From Actinomyces procaprae (GTDB taxonomy: Bacteria > Actinomycetota > Actinomycetes > Actinomycetales > Actinomycetaceae), in NCBI RefSeq assembly GCF_004798665.1, contig NZ_CP039292.1, forward strand, positions 930,001 through 994,000: 64,000 nt of DNA. The letters run 5' to 3'. The notes beneath the pieces are model-generated. The model was not told the DNA's origin and did not search any database. It worked only from the letters and a program-made list of their open reading frames with translations. A program made the position numbers and the translations under genes. This document shows, piece by piece, positions 1-8,603 of the stretch (within the stretch, counting starts at the first letter, position 1; the number at the start of each line of letters is the position of its first letter).

Positions 1-735
1 GCGCAGGCCGGCCCGCAGCACCTCCCGGTTCAGGGCGGCGATGGCCGTCAGCGGGATGCCCGCCGGGCAGGCCGGCACGCACTCCCCGTACAGGGAGCAG
101 GGGCCGAAGATCTCATTCACCGTCTGCGCCATGCGCCGCGCCCGCCGGGAGCGCTCGTGGCGGCCCTGCGGCATCAGCGACAGATGCGCCAGCTTCGCCC
201 CGGCGAACAGCATGGCCGCACCATTGGGGCAGGCGGCCACGCATGCGCCGCAGCCGATGCAGGCGGCGAAGTCGAGAGCCTGCTCCGCCTGCAGGTAGGG
301 CTGGGGCACGGAGTCGGCGTCGGGGGCTGTTCCCGCGGCCACGTCCACCGTCCCGCCGGCGCGGATCAACTCGTCCAGGGCGGTGCGATCCACCACCAGG
401 TCGCGGATGACCGGGAAGGCCGCCGAGCGCCACGGTTCCAGGCGGAAGTGGGTGACGCCGGGGAAGGCCCGCAGGTGCTGGCGGCAGGCAGGGGTGTTGT
501 CCTGTGGGCCGTGCGGCTTGCCGTTGACCAGGAAGCCGCACATGCCGCACACGCCCTCGCGGCAGTCGGACTCGAATACGACCGGCTCGCCGCCGCGCTC
601 AATGATCTGGTCATTGAGGCGGTCCAGCAGCTCGAGCAGGCTCATTTCCGGCTCGGCGTCGTCCACGGTGTAGTTCTCGAAGCGGCCGCGGGCGCGCGGC
701 CCGTCCTGCCGCCAGATCTCCAGTTCCACTCTCAT
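1..735 (-). CDS. sdhB: Succinate dehydrogenase/fumarate reductase iron-sulfur subunit (3' end beyond window)
   Basis: This subunit carries electrons from the flavoprotein SdhA through three Fe-S clusters to the membrane anchor SdhC. Reading leftward from the ATG at 735 gives about 245 residues with no stop, so only the last few residues are missing. An N-terminal plant-ferredoxin-like domain has the [2Fe-2S] ligand run SDCREGVCGMCG and a fourth cysteine in TPACRQH. The C-terminal domain has CIGCGACVAACPN and CSLYGECVPACPAG for the [4Fe-4S] and [3Fe-4S] clusters. The ATG overlaps the sdhA stop by 4 bp (ATGA), so the two are translationally coupled. Fumarate reductase activity is equally possible from sequence. 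Confidence 0.95.
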   Translation of the reverse strand, partial: MRVELEIWRQDGPRARGRFENYTVDDAEPEMSLLELLDRLNDQIIERGGEPVVFESDCREGVCGMCGFLVNGKPHGPQDNTPACRQHLRAFPGVTHFRLEPWRSAAFPVIRDLVVDRTALDELIRAGGTVDVAAGTAPDADSVPQPYLQAEQALDFAACIGCGACVAACPNGAAMLFAGAKLAHLSLMPQGRHERSRRARRMAQTVNEIFGPCSLYGECVPACPAGIPLTAIAALNREVLRAGLR

Positions 736-2693
736 CGGTAATCCCTCACCTGCATCGGTACCAGCGAGAAGCTCAGCGGCTCACTGCGGCGCGTGTGCCG
801 ACCGGAGGCGTCGGTCAGCCAGGCGGACACGGTGCACCAGTCGGCATCGTCGCGCTTGGCCTCGCCCTCCGCGGTGGCGTACTCCTCCCGGAAGTGAGCC
901 CCGGCGGACTCGCGCCTATCCAGCGCGTCCAGGATCATGACCTCGGCCAGCTCCAGGAAGTCGGCCACTCGCAGTGCCCTCTCCAACTCCTGGTTGAGAC
1001 GCTCGGCGCCGCCGACGATCTTCACATCCGCCCAGAACTCCTCGCGCAGTGCCCGCACCTGGTCCAGGCCGTGGCGCAGCCCCGCCTCCGAGCGGCTGAC
1101 CCCGCAGTCGGCGTACAGGATCTCGCCCAGGCGGCGGTGGAACCAGACGGGCCGGTGCGTGCCGCCAACTGCCAGCAGCGCCTCCACCCGGCTGCGGGCG
1201 TCGGCGAGGGCGGCGGTCACCTCAGGGGCGTCGTCGGCGAGCGCGCCGGTGCCCACGAGTCCGGCCAGGTAGTTCGGCACCGACAGCGGCAGCGTGAACC
1301 AGCCGTCCACGGAGGCGCTCAGCAGGGAGTTGGCGCCCAGCCGGTTGGCGCCGTGGTAGTTGTTGGACGCCTCCCCGCCCACGAACAGGCCCGGAATGGT
1401 GGACATCTGGTCGAAGTCCACCCACAGGCCCCCCATGGTGAAGTGGGCGCCCGGGGCGATGCGCATGGGCACCTCGTAGGGGTCCTCGCCGGTGGCGTCC
1501 AGGTACATGTCGAACAGGTTGCCGTAGCGGGCGGCGATCACCGGCTTGCCCAGGCGCTGCAGGGCGTCGCGGAAGTCCAGGTAGACGGAGTTGTGCAGCG
1601 GCCCGACGCCGCGCCCGGACTCGATCTGCTCCCGGGCGTTGCGGGAGGCGACGTCACGTGGGGTGAGGTTGCCGAAGGCCGGGTACTTTCGCTCCAGGTA
1701 GTAGTCGCGCTCCTCCTCGGGGATGTCATTCGGGGGCCGGTCGTCCCCGGGCCGCTTGGGCACCCAGATGCGCCCGTCGTTGCGCAGGGACTCGCTCATC
1801 AGCGTGGTCTTGGACTGCCAGTGGGAGGAGACCGGCAACGCGGTGGGGTGGAACTGCACCATGCAGGCGGAGGCGAATGCGGCGCCGCGGCGGTGTGCCC
1901 GCCAGGTGGCCGAGGCGTTGGAGGCCATCGCCAGGGTGGAGTAGTGGAAGACGCTACCGTAGCCGCCGGTGGCCAGGACGACGGCGTGCGCCGTCCAGGC
2001 CCGGATCTGGCCGGTAAGCAGGTCGCGGGTGACGATGCCCTGGGCGCGCCCGTCGGCGACGATCAGGTCCAGCATCTCGGTGCGGGAGTGCATGTGCACG
2101 CTTCCGGCGTCGATCTGCTCCTGGAGCGCCTGGGCGCAGGCGACCTCCAGCTGCTGGCCGGTCTGCCCACGCGTGTAGTAGGTGCGGGACACCTGCACGC
2201 CGCCGAAGGAGCGGGTGGCCAGCTGGCCGCCGTACTCGCGGGCGAAGGGGGCGCCGATGGCATACATGTGGTCGATGACCCGCACCGACTCGATCCCCAG
2301 GCGCACCACGTCGGCCTCGCGGCCGCGGTAGTCGCCGCCCTTGACGGAGTCCTTCACGAACCGGTTCAGGGAGTCGCCGTCGACCTTGCGGGCGCGGGCG
2401 GCGTTGATGCCCCCCTGCGCGGCCACGGAGTGGGCACGCCGGGGCAGGTCGTGCAGGCTGAAGCACTCCACCCGGTAGCCGAGTCGGCCCAGGGTGGCGG
2501 CGGCCCCGCTGCCGGCCAGGCCCGTGCCGACGACGATCACGGTCAGGCGCCGCCGGTTGGCGGGGTTGACCAGACGGTACTCGTCGCGCCGGCGCGCCCA
2601 GGCGTCCTCGGGCGGGCAGTTGGGCAGGTGCGGGTCCAGGTCGGGGCCGACGTCGTACAGGTCGTCGACCGGGGGCGGGGGGACGGCGCTCAT
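732..2693 (-). CDS. sdhA: Succinate dehydrogenase/fumarate reductase flavoprotein subunit
   Basis: This is the catalytic FAD subunit (653 aa) that interconverts succinate and fumarate. A Rossmann FAD motif (VVGTGLAGSGAA) lies near residue 60. The RRAHSVAAQGGINAA segment carries the histidine that normally binds FAD covalently. The C-terminal GGEASNNYHGANRLGANSLL segment holds active-site His and Arg residues. The frame stays open upstream to 3245, but the ATG at 2693 overlaps the sdhC stop by 4 bp and gives the expected family length, so I chose it. Gene order C-A-B with both junctions ATGA-coupled is the standard actinobacterial type B arrangement. Confidence 0.96.
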   Translation of the reverse strand: MSAVPPPPVDDLYDVGPDLDPHLPNCPPEDAWARRRDEYRLVNPANRRRLTVIVVGTGLAGSGAAATLGRLGYRVECFSLHDLPRRAHSVAAQGGINAARARKVDGDSLNRFVKDSVKGGDYRGREADVVRLGIESVRVIDHMYAIGAPFAREYGGQLATRSFGGVQVSRTYYTRGQTGQQLEVACAQALQEQIDAGSVHMHSRTEMLDLIVADGRAQGIVTRDLLTGQIRAWTAHAVVLATGGYGSVFHYSTLAMASNASATWRAHRRGAAFASACMVQFHPTALPVSSHWQSKTTLMSESLRNDGRIWVPKRPGDDRPPNDIPEEERDYYLERKYPAFGNLTPRDVASRNAREQIESGRGVGPLHNSVYLDFRDALQRLGKPVIAARYGNLFDMYLDATGEDPYEVPMRIAPGAHFTMGGLWVDFDQMSTIPGLFVGGEASNNYHGANRLGANSLLSASVDGWFTLPLSVPNYLAGLVGTGALADDAPEVTAALADARSRVEALLAVGGTHRPVWFHRRLGEILYADCGVSRSEAGLRHGLDQVRALREEFWADVKIVGGAERLNQELERALRVADFLELAEVMILDALDRRESAGAHFREEYATAEGEAKRDDADWCTVSAWLTDASGRHTRRSEPLSFSLVPMQVRDYR

Positions 2694-3490
2694 GAGATCA
2701 CTCCGCTCAACACCAGCAGGGGCAGCATGCCGTTGCCGATCGCTATGGCCAGGGCGACGGCGATGGCTATCACCAGGCAGACGCGGCGCAGTCTGCTGCC
2801 GGTTCCGCCCAGATCGTTGACCACCGACCACAGGCCCTGCGCCAGGTGCACTCCGATGGCCAGCATCACCAGGCTGTAGAAGACCGCCATGGGAGGTCGT
2901 GAAAGGCTGGCGATCAGGTTTTCGTACGCGTAGGCCGTCATCTGCCCGTCGGCGTGCGTGGGGGTGAGGAAGCCTCCGGGCGCCACCAGCCGGCCGATGG
3001 TCAGGTCCAGCAGGTGCACGGCGATGAATACGAGCAGCAGGGCGCCGGTGATGATCATGGAGCGGGCGCCGAGCGCGCGCCTCCGCATGCCTTGGCGGCG
3101 GTATGGCCCGCGGGCGCGGCGGCCCCGCCACCACAGTGTGATTCCGCCCGCCACGTGCAGGATCAGGCAGGTGCCCAGCACCAGCCGCAGGATCCACAGC
3201 ACGCCCTCGTGGGGGACCAGCGGGTAGCCGATCTCCCGCAGCCACTCGGCGTAGTGGTTGTAGGCGTCCGGCCCCTGGAAGGCCTTGAGGTTGCCGATCA
3301 TGTGGACCAGCACGAACAGCCCCATGAAGGTGCCGGTGAGCGCCATGGTCGTCTTCAGCGTGGTGAAGGACGGGCGGGCGCGGCGCCTGGGGCGGGGTGC
3401 GGGCAGGTCGCCGCGCGCTGGCGCCTGCGATGCTCCTTCCGGCGCAGCGGTGCCGGCGTTTGGGGCGTGGGAGCGGGTTGGTGCGGGCAT
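2690..3490 (-). CDS. sdhC: Succinate dehydrogenase cytochrome b subunit (diheme, type B anchor)
   Basis: This membrane anchor of 266 aa binds heme b and passes electrons to or from menaquinone. After a disordered basic N-terminus (about 50 residues) five hydrophobic segments can be read, with histidines in VHMIGN, LHVAGG, VHLLDL and VHLAQG. That fits a single-subunit, five-helix diheme anchor (type B). I chose the ATG at 3490 because GGGAG lies 6 nt upstream; an in-frame start at 3532 is possible but less well supported. The menaquinone biosynthesis genes elsewhere in the window fit this quinone partner. Confidence 0.92.
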   Translation of the reverse strand: MPAPTRSHAPNAGTAAPEGASQAPARGDLPAPRPRRRARPSFTTLKTTMALTGTFMGLFVLVHMIGNLKAFQGPDAYNHYAEWLREIGYPLVPHEGVLWILRLVLGTCLILHVAGGITLWWRGRRARGPYRRQGMRRRALGARSMIITGALLLVFIAVHLLDLTIGRLVAPGGFLTPTHADGQMTAYAYENLIASLSRPPMAVFYSLVMLAIGVHLAQGLWSVVNDLGGTGSRLRRVCLVIAIAVALAIAIGNGMLPLLVLSGVIS

Positions 3491-3703
3491 CGGAGCTCCC
3501 CTCGACGACGATGTCCTGCGGGCGTCACCCACGGGTGTTCAGGTACGCAGTTATCGTAACGCGTGTCACAAAAAACGGGTGCAGCCGTGGCGGTCGTCTT
3601 GCATGGCGACCGGAGATGTTTCGCTAAATGGGCGTCCTGGGGCTGTGGGTGTGAGCGTCGCGGCACCCAGACCCCGGTTGACGGCGAGGGCTGGGGCCCT
3701 TCC

Positions 3704-4684
3704 TTACCGGGAGGCCGCCTGCGGGTCCAGCTCGATGCCCTTGCCGCCGCGGGAGAGTGCCTCGACCGCCCCGGACTGGGAGTTGCGGCGGAACAGCACG
3801 TTCGATGCGCCCGCCAGCTCACTGGCAGACACCACCCGAGGCTCCTTGAACAGCCCGTGTGAACCGGGCACTACGCCGCCCTGCGGCATCAGTGCCACGC
3901 GCGTGCCGGCGGTGACGAACAGGCCGGCCTCGACCACGCAGTCGTCGCCGAGCGGAATGCCCAGGCCCGAGTTGGCCCCCAGCAGGCAGCGCTCGCCCAG
4001 CGCCACTCGGCGCCCGCTGCCGCCGGTCGGCAGCCCCATGGTGGAGGCGCCGCCGCCGATGTCCGAGCCGTCGCCGATGACCACGCCCTGGGCAATGTTG
4101 CCCTCGACCATGGAACGGCCCAGCGTGCCGGCGTTGTAGTTGACAAAGCCTCCGTGCATGACCGTGGTCCCGGCGGACAGGTAGGCGCCCAGGCGCACAT
4201 TCGCGGCGTCTCCGATGCGCACCCCGGAGGGCAGCACGTAGTCGGTCATGCGGGGGAACTTGTCCACCGACAGCACCTGGACCGGGCGGCCGAGCGAGGC
4301 CTGCAGGCGGATGCGCGTGGCTTCGAAGTTCTCCACCGCGCACGGTCCCGCCGACGTCCACACCACGTTGGGCAGGCGGGAGAAGAGGCCGTCCAGGTTG
4401 ATCGTGTTCGGGCGCACCAGGCGGTGGGAGAGCATGTGCAGGCGCAGGTAGGCGCCGGCCACCGTCTGCGGGGCGTCGTCGAGGTCGGCGGAGGTGCGCA
4501 CCACCGTGGTGTGCACGCCGCGGGCCGGGTCGCGGCGCTCCATGGAACTGAGCGTGGCCAGCAGGTCGGCATCGCCGTCGTCGGGTGCCTCGCCCAGGAC
4601 CGGCCGCGGGTACCAGACATCCAGGGTGTTGCCGTCGTCGGTCACGGTCGCCAGGCCGAGACCCCATGCGCTGCGAGTCGTCAT
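3704..4684 (-). CDS. dapD: Tetrahydrodipicolinate N-succinyltransferase
   Basis: DapD transfers succinate from succinyl-CoA to tetrahydrodipicolinate in the succinylase route to meso-diaminopimelate and lysine, in the cytosol. The 326-aa protein has the extended N-terminal domain of actinobacterial DapD, followed from about residue 160 by a left-handed beta-helix of hexapeptide repeats (VRIGDAANVRLGAYLS, GVVIGDGSDIGGGAS and similar). SMVEGNIAQG and the C-terminal GVVPGSHGLFKEP segment match this family. It reads divergently from the phosphatase gene at 4807. It ends 213 bp before the sdhC start, so it is probably its own transcription unit. Confidence 0.95.
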   Translation of the reverse strand: MTTRSAWGLGLATVTDDGNTLDVWYPRPVLGEAPDDGDADLLATLSSMERRDPARGVHTTVVRTSADLDDAPQTVAGAYLRLHMLSHRLVRPNTINLDGLFSRLPNVVWTSAGPCAVENFEATRIRLQASLGRPVQVLSVDKFPRMTDYVLPSGVRIGDAANVRLGAYLSAGTTVMHGGFVNYNAGTLGRSMVEGNIAQGVVIGDGSDIGGGASTMGLPTGGSGRRVALGERCLLGANSGLGIPLGDDCVVEAGLFVTAGTRVALMPQGGVVPGSHGLFKEPRVVSASELAGASNVLFRRNSQSGAVEALSRGGKGIELDPQAASR

Positions 4685-4806
4685 GGATGCACCATACGGG
4701 ACGGCGGGCGGTGGCGCACGATACGCCGCGGCCGCTGCTTGCCTGCCGCCGAGCCACGACCTCGGGCCGCGTCGCCAACGCGGGGCCGGCGTGCGAGAAT
4801 CGCGGC

Positions 4807-5535
4807 ATGGCGCGTACCACGATCCATCTCATGCGGCACGGCGAGGTCCACAACCCCGAGGGCGTTCTCTACGGGCGCCTGCCCGGGTATCACCTCTCCG
4901 AGCTTGGCCGTCAGATGGCCGCTCAGGTCGCGGACGTCCTGTCCGCCTCCGGTCATGACATCGCCGCGGTGATCACCTCGCCCCTGGAGCGTGCCCGCGA
5001 GTCCGGTGCGCCCACAGCGGCCGCCTTCGGGCTGACTCCTGGCACCGACCCGCGCCTTATAGAGGCCGACAACCACTTCGAGGGCGTGCCCGTGAACCGT
5101 GACCGGAAGGTTCTGGCCCGCCCGGAGCACTGGCGCTACTACCTGAACCCGCTGCGCCCCAGCTGGGGCGAGCCGTACGCGCAGCTGGTGACGCGTATGA
5201 GCGCGGCCGTGCGCGCCGCCATCCCACAGGTGGAGGGGCGTGAGGCCCTGCTGGTGTCCCACCAGCTGCCCGTGTGGGCGCTGCGTCTGCGCCTGGAGGG
5301 GCGGCCGCTTGCCCACGACCCGCGGCGGCGCCAGTGCGCGCTCGCCTCGCTGACGTCGCTCACCTTTGACGGGCGCACCCTGGTGGGGCTGTCCTACTGG
5401 GAGCCGGCCGGGGATCTGCTGCGCCGCGCCGCGGACATGGTGCCCGGAATCTCCGCCGCCGCCGAGAACATCGGGCCCATTGAGGCCGAGGCGCCCAAGG
5501 CCGCCGCCGCCGAGCGCGCCGTGCAGGACGCATGA
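4807..5535 (+). CDS. Histidine phosphatase family protein (phosphoglycerate mutase-like)
   Basis: This 242-aa cytosolic protein belongs to the histidine phosphatase superfamily. The phosphoacceptor motif LMRHGEVHNPEG is near residue 10, and the second catalytic histidine is in LLVSHQLPVWALR. The run VLYGRLPGYHLSELGRQMA is typical of an actinobacterial subgroup annotated as putative phosphomutases. The substrate cannot be read from sequence. I chose the ATG at 4807 because the RHG motif normally lies close to the N-terminus; the frame is open further upstream but without homology-like content. It overlaps the next gene by 4 bp (ATGA). Confidence 0.88.
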   Translation: MARTTIHLMRHGEVHNPEGVLYGRLPGYHLSELGRQMAAQVADVLSASGHDIAAVITSPLERARESGAPTAAAFGLTPGTDPRLIEADNHFEGVPVNRDRKVLARPEHWRYYLNPLRPSWGEPYAQLVTRMSAAVRAAIPQVEGREALLVSHQLPVWALRLRLEGRPLAHDPRRRQCALASLTSLTFDGRTLVGLSYWEPAGDLLRRAADMVPGISAAAENIGPIEAEAPKAAAAERAVQDA

Positions 5536-6413
5536 CCGCTGCCCCCATGCCTCCGGGGCCGTTCCGGCCCGACGGCGGTGGCGTAGGCCCCAGCCCTGAC
5601 GACGCCGCGGGCCCGAGCGCATCCGCCGACCATAGTGCCGCCGTCGGCCCGGTAGCCCCAGCGGGAGCGGCCGCGGGTGGACTGGTGCCCGCCCGGGCCG
5701 CCGACGTCGTTCCCGCCGCGCCGGCCCGGCCCGCCCCGCAGCGGCCCTGGACCGGGCAGGACTTCGTGTGGTGGAACACCGCCGGCGTGCTCACCGCACT
5801 GCGGGCGGGACGCCGCCCCAACCCCGTCTCCCCGGTGGTGGATCCCATTCGCGCTGCCTTCTCCGGTGAGGAGGTCATGCTGGCCACCTGCGATGCGGAG
5901 ATGCTGGTGTGGCGGCGTGGCGACGCCACCTACAACCCCTCCCGGGGCTTCTTCCTGGCCGGCGGGCCGGTGGGACTGGCGCTGACCGCCGCCTTCTTCG
6001 GCGGGCAGGCCTACCTGAATTCCCGGCGCAAGCGGGCCGCCGAGGCCGACGCTGTGGAGAAGTGGCGGCACCTGGCCTACGCCCGGCTGACGGTGTCCAC
6101 CCATGGCATCTACCTGGGCACGGGGGAGGGCGTCATGCCGATCGCCTTCGCCGACGTGCAGGAGGTGCAGCTCACCGGCGTGGGTGAGGTGGTGATGGCG
6201 GCGGCCAACGCCTCCGGCTCGGCGCGGTGGAAGCTGCGCGGTCAGTGGGCGGAGCTGGTGCTGGTGATGTGGGCGGCCCGGTACCTGCCCGGACACCCCC
6301 AGCTGGTGGGGCGCACCTGGCTGCCCGCCGACTGGTTCGCGCACGCCGCCGCCTGGGGCTACGCCGTCGACACCTCCAACTGGCCCCGCTATCAGCCGTG
6401 CGCCCTGGACTGA
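5532..6413 (+). CDS. Conserved-looking protein of unknown function, one hydrophobic segment
   Basis: I do not recognise the family. The 293-aa protein starts with about 75 Pro/Ala/Gly-rich, probably disordered residues. A folded region then contains one hydrophobic stretch (GGPVGLALTAAFFGGQAYL), an Arg/Lys-rich segment (SRRKRAAEAD) and a beta-rich C-terminal domain with several tryptophans. Translation is coupled to the phosphatase gene by ATGA, so the two are probably co-transcribed. Its last 80 bp, encoding the residues up to YQPCALD, are duplicated at 6778-6857. A role in membrane or lipid handling would be a guess. Confidence 0.75.
   Translation: MTAAPMPPGPFRPDGGGVGPSPDDAAGPSASADHSAAVGPVAPAGAAAGGLVPARAADVVPAAPARPAPQRPWTGQDFVWWNTAGVLTALRAGRRPNPVSPVVDPIRAAFSGEEVMLATCDAEMLVWRRGDATYNPSRGFFLAGGPVGLALTAAFFGGQAYLNSRRKRAAEADAVEKWRHLAYARLTVSTHGIYLGTGEGVMPIAFADVQEVQLTGVGEVVMAAANASGSARWKLRGQWAELVLVMWAARYLPGHPQLVGRTWLPADWFAHAAAWGYAVDTSNWPRYQPCALD
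6334..6413 (+). repeat. 80-bp direct repeat, copy 1 (3' end of the preceding gene)
   Basis: This copy is the functional 3' end of the gene at 5532-6413, including its TGA. It matches 6778-6857 over 80 bp with one C/T difference (TATCAG versus TACCAG). Near identity over a coding segment argues for a recent duplication rather than convergence. Confidence 0.95.
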
Positions 6414-6646
6414 GCCAGGCTAGGTGTGGGATCATGACAGGGAGCCGAGCGGCGGCAACCGCCCGACTCCCCGGGAAACCGGGTGTCGCTCAGTGTCCTA
6501 AGACACTGAGAAGAGCTGTCAGGGCCCAGATAAATGGCGGAGTCGTTTGGATGGACTACGGTCCGCCAAATCTGGGCCCTTTGCTCACCCGTCATCCCCT
6601 TCCGCTTCTGTGCCTTGCGGCGGTGCTTCCGCTTCTTGGATGACAT
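6392..6646 (-). CDS. Small basic protein with a near-perfect ribosome binding site
   Basis: The reading frame encodes 84 residues beginning MSSKKRKHRRKAQKRKG, an extremely Lys/Arg-rich N-terminus. Bases 6655-6665 read TAAGGAGGTGA on the minus strand, an 11-nt match to the 16S anti-Shine-Dalgarno, 8 nt before the ATG; this is the main reason to believe it is translated. The remainder is not obviously conserved, is encoded through two hairpins, and ends antisense to the 3' end of the upstream gene. The basic N-terminus recalls tiny ribosome-associated proteins, but I cannot assign it to a family. The true product may be shorter. Confidence 0.5.
   Translation of the reverse strand: MSSKKRKHRRKAQKRKGMTGEQRAQIWRTVVHPNDSAIYLGPDSSSQCLRTLSDTRFPGESGGCRRSAPCHDPTPSLAQSRAHG
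6491..6580. other. Two hairpins inside the 364-bp insert
   Basis: A 7-bp perfect hairpin with a 4-nt loop lies at 6491-6508 (CAGTGTC, CTAA, GACACTG). A larger one pairs 6521-6541 with 6562-6580 (AGGGCCCAGAT...GGCGGA against TCCGCC...ATCTGGGCCCT), broken by a 2-nt bulge and closed by a 20-nt loop. Both lie between the two 80-bp repeats and could be RNA structures, terminators or remnants of an element. There is no T-tract. Confidence 0.6.
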
Positions 6647-6777
6647 GCCCAGTCTCACCTCCTTATGGTGCGCTCCCCGGCTGAGCTGTGCTGAGTCGTT
6701 CCGGGGATGCGCCGTGGAGGCAGGTCAATCATCGCAGAAGTACTGCCTATGCGGGTTCTATGGCCTGTCGGCAGACC

Positions 6778-6857
6778 GGTTCGCGCACGCCGCCGCCTGG
6801 GGCTACGCCGTCGACACCTCCAACTGGCCCCGCTACCAGCCGTGCGCCCTGGACTGA
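6778..6857 (+). repeat. 80-bp direct repeat, copy 2 (detached gene 3' end)
   Basis: This is a second copy of the last 80 bp of the gene ending at 6413, with its stop codon, 444 bp downstream. It has no start codon or gene body of its own and appears non-functional. The sequence between the copies (6414-6777) is unrelated to the gene. From 6858 to the end of the ABC permease gene at 6912 nothing is visible. Confidence 0.93.
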
Positions 6858-6911
6858 CGCGCCCGCGCGGGTGAAGCCGTGGCGGCGCCGGCCTCGGCGG
6901 GAGCCGTTGAG

Positions 6912-8603
6912 CTATTCGGTCCGGCGGGTGGCGACGGCGCGGCCGCGAGCGGCGCTGACGGTGAAGGCGGCCGCGCCGATCGCCAGGCTCGCCGCCGCGA
7001 TCGCGGCCCAGCGCCCCGGGTAGGCGCCCGCCGCCTGAATCCAGCCCCACGGCGCCAGCCGCCACAGCGGCGTCGCCACCAGCACCTCGTTGCCGTCGAT
7101 GATCAGGCCCATCAGGAACAGGCCCACGCCGATGATGATCGTCACCGCCGTACCGGCCACCTGCGCCAGCGCATGCGCGAGCGCCGCCAGCATGAAGACG
7201 ACGAAGGGCATCACCATGAACACGTATACGGGGGCGCCCAGTCCGCCCAGCTCGGAGTCGGTGGGGAACAGCGGTGCGCCCAGGCGGGCGATGGCCCACG
7301 CCGGGATCAGTACCGCGGTCAGCAGCACCATCGCCCAGGTCAGCGTCGACGCCGTCAGAGCAGCCGGCCGGGCCCGTAGCACCAGGCCCCGCCAGGCGTC
7401 GGCCTGCGCCCGCCACGCCGTCGCCCCCGCCACCCAGGCGGCAATCGGCGCGCCCGCCAGGGTGAGCAGCGGCAGCGCGTAAGCGGCGGAGTACACCGCC
7501 TGCGTCAGCCCCAGGAGCGTCAGCAGCACGGCCGTCAGCACCGCCCACAGCCGCCAGGGCAGGCCCAGGGCGACCGCCCGGAAGGCACTGCGCGAGCCCG
7601 GCGAGGTCAGTCCGGCCAGAACCGCCGGGGACAGGCTGTGCTGTGGTGCGCGCGCCGTTAGGTCGGCTCCGACCATCGGATGTGCCCACACCCAGAAACG
7701 TGGGCGAAGAGTGAAAAGGCGCCGAACGTTGAGAGCCCCGACCGCCCGGTGCGTGCCCGCAAGCGAACTAGTTGCCCGCCGAGCGCCCAGCAGCACCGCG
7801 CCGACGCCGAGCAGGCACAGCCCGGCACTGCCTAGCATGCCCGGCGCCACCGGGTAGTCCCAAACCGGTGAGCCCGCCTCCAGGGAGACACCGTTGGCGT
7901 GCACCTCCAGCAGCGGCAGGGTCGGGCGCATCGCCCAGGTCCACGGCCGCGCCCACCAGGTCGGCGCCTCCGCCTGCAAAGCACCCGCAGCCGACCACAC
8001 CAGCGCGAGCGCCGGGGCCAGTCCGACGGCGATGCCGCCCAGCCACTGGCCCAGCGCCAGCCCCCACACGCTCGCCCCCGTGACCGAAACCCACATCACC
8101 AGGGCGAACAACAGGTACTGGGGCCACGGTCCCCAGCCGACGCCGCGAATGAGTGCGTCGATGACGATCGGGGCCAGGAGGAGCGCCTGTGAAGCCAGCG
8201 CCGAGGCGGCCAGCACGGACATCCTCGCCGTCGCCGAAAGCGCCGGGGATACGCCCCGCCAGGCGGTCCCTCCCGCCCGATGGCGCCGTTCGCGCCAGGC
8301 GGCCATGGCGCCGGTCAATGCTCCCATGGGCAGGGCGAAGGCTGCGGGGTAGGGGTTCAGCCAGGGCAGCACGCCGTCGTTCCAGCCGTCGGCGGTAAGG
8401 GCGGCATGCGCCACCAGCAGGGCGTGCAGGGAGAAGACCACAACCGCCACCGGAACGCCCCAGGTGGCGGTGCGGCGGCTGCGCCCCAGCTCGGCGTGCA
8501 GCACGGCTCCGAGACCCGGCAGGCGCCGCGTACCGGCGGCTGCCCGAGACTCCGCGCGTGCGGGGACAGTCAGGTTGGTCACTGGGCGCTTCACCGAACT
8601 CAT
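6912..8603 (-). CDS. ABC transporter permease (bacitracin/lantibiotic-resistance type)
   Basis: This 563-aa integral membrane protein has about twelve hydrophobic segments in two halves separated by a cytoplasmic or external stretch around residues 280-330, as if two six-helix permease units were fused. It overlaps the ATP-binding gene by 4 bp (ATGA), so the pair forms one exporter. The partner ATPase resembles BcrA and lantibiotic-immunity ATPases, which suggests efflux or self-protection against a membrane- or wall-active compound. Permeases of this class have few conserved residues, so the assignment leans on context. The two-component system upstream on the same strand is its likely regulator. 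Confidence 0.8.
   Translation of the reverse strand: MSSVKRPVTNLTVPARAESRAAAGTRRLPGLGAVLHAELGRSRRTATWGVPVAVVVFSLHALLVAHAALTADGWNDGVLPWLNPYPAAFALPMGALTGAMAAWRERRHRAGGTAWRGVSPALSATARMSVLAASALASQALLLAPIVIDALIRGVGWGPWPQYLLFALVMWVSVTGASVWGLALGQWLGGIAVGLAPALALVWSAAGALQAEAPTWWARPWTWAMRPTLPLLEVHANGVSLEAGSPVWDYPVAPGMLGSAGLCLLGVGAVLLGARRATSSLAGTHRAVGALNVRRLFTLRPRFWVWAHPMVGADLTARAPQHSLSPAVLAGLTSPGSRSAFRAVALGLPWRLWAVLTAVLLTLLGLTQAVYSAAYALPLLTLAGAPIAAWVAGATAWRAQADAWRGLVLRARPAALTASTLTWAMVLLTAVLIPAWAIARLGAPLFPTDSELGGLGAPVYVFMVMPFVVFMLAALAHALAQVAGTAVTIIIGVGLFLMGLIIDGNEVLVATPLWRLAPWGWIQAAGAYPGRWAAIAAASLAIGAAAFTVSAARGRAVATRRTE

Noticed and set aside
795..2879. Long open frame antisense to sdhA (about 690 codons)
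   Set aside because: It mirrors the third-position GC bias of sdhA, has shadow composition (Gly/Val/Ala/His-rich) and no ribosome site or domain.
3491..3703. Possible global-regulator (TGTGA-type) site before sdhC
   Set aside because: Only one half-site (TGTGACA, minus strand near 3563) is visible and no symmetric partner, so I do not call an operator.
6534..6857. Plus-strand frame running from the insert into the second 80-bp repeat
   Set aside because: It fuses unrelated insert sequence to the duplicated gene end, without ribosome site or codon bias; more likely a by-product of the duplication.
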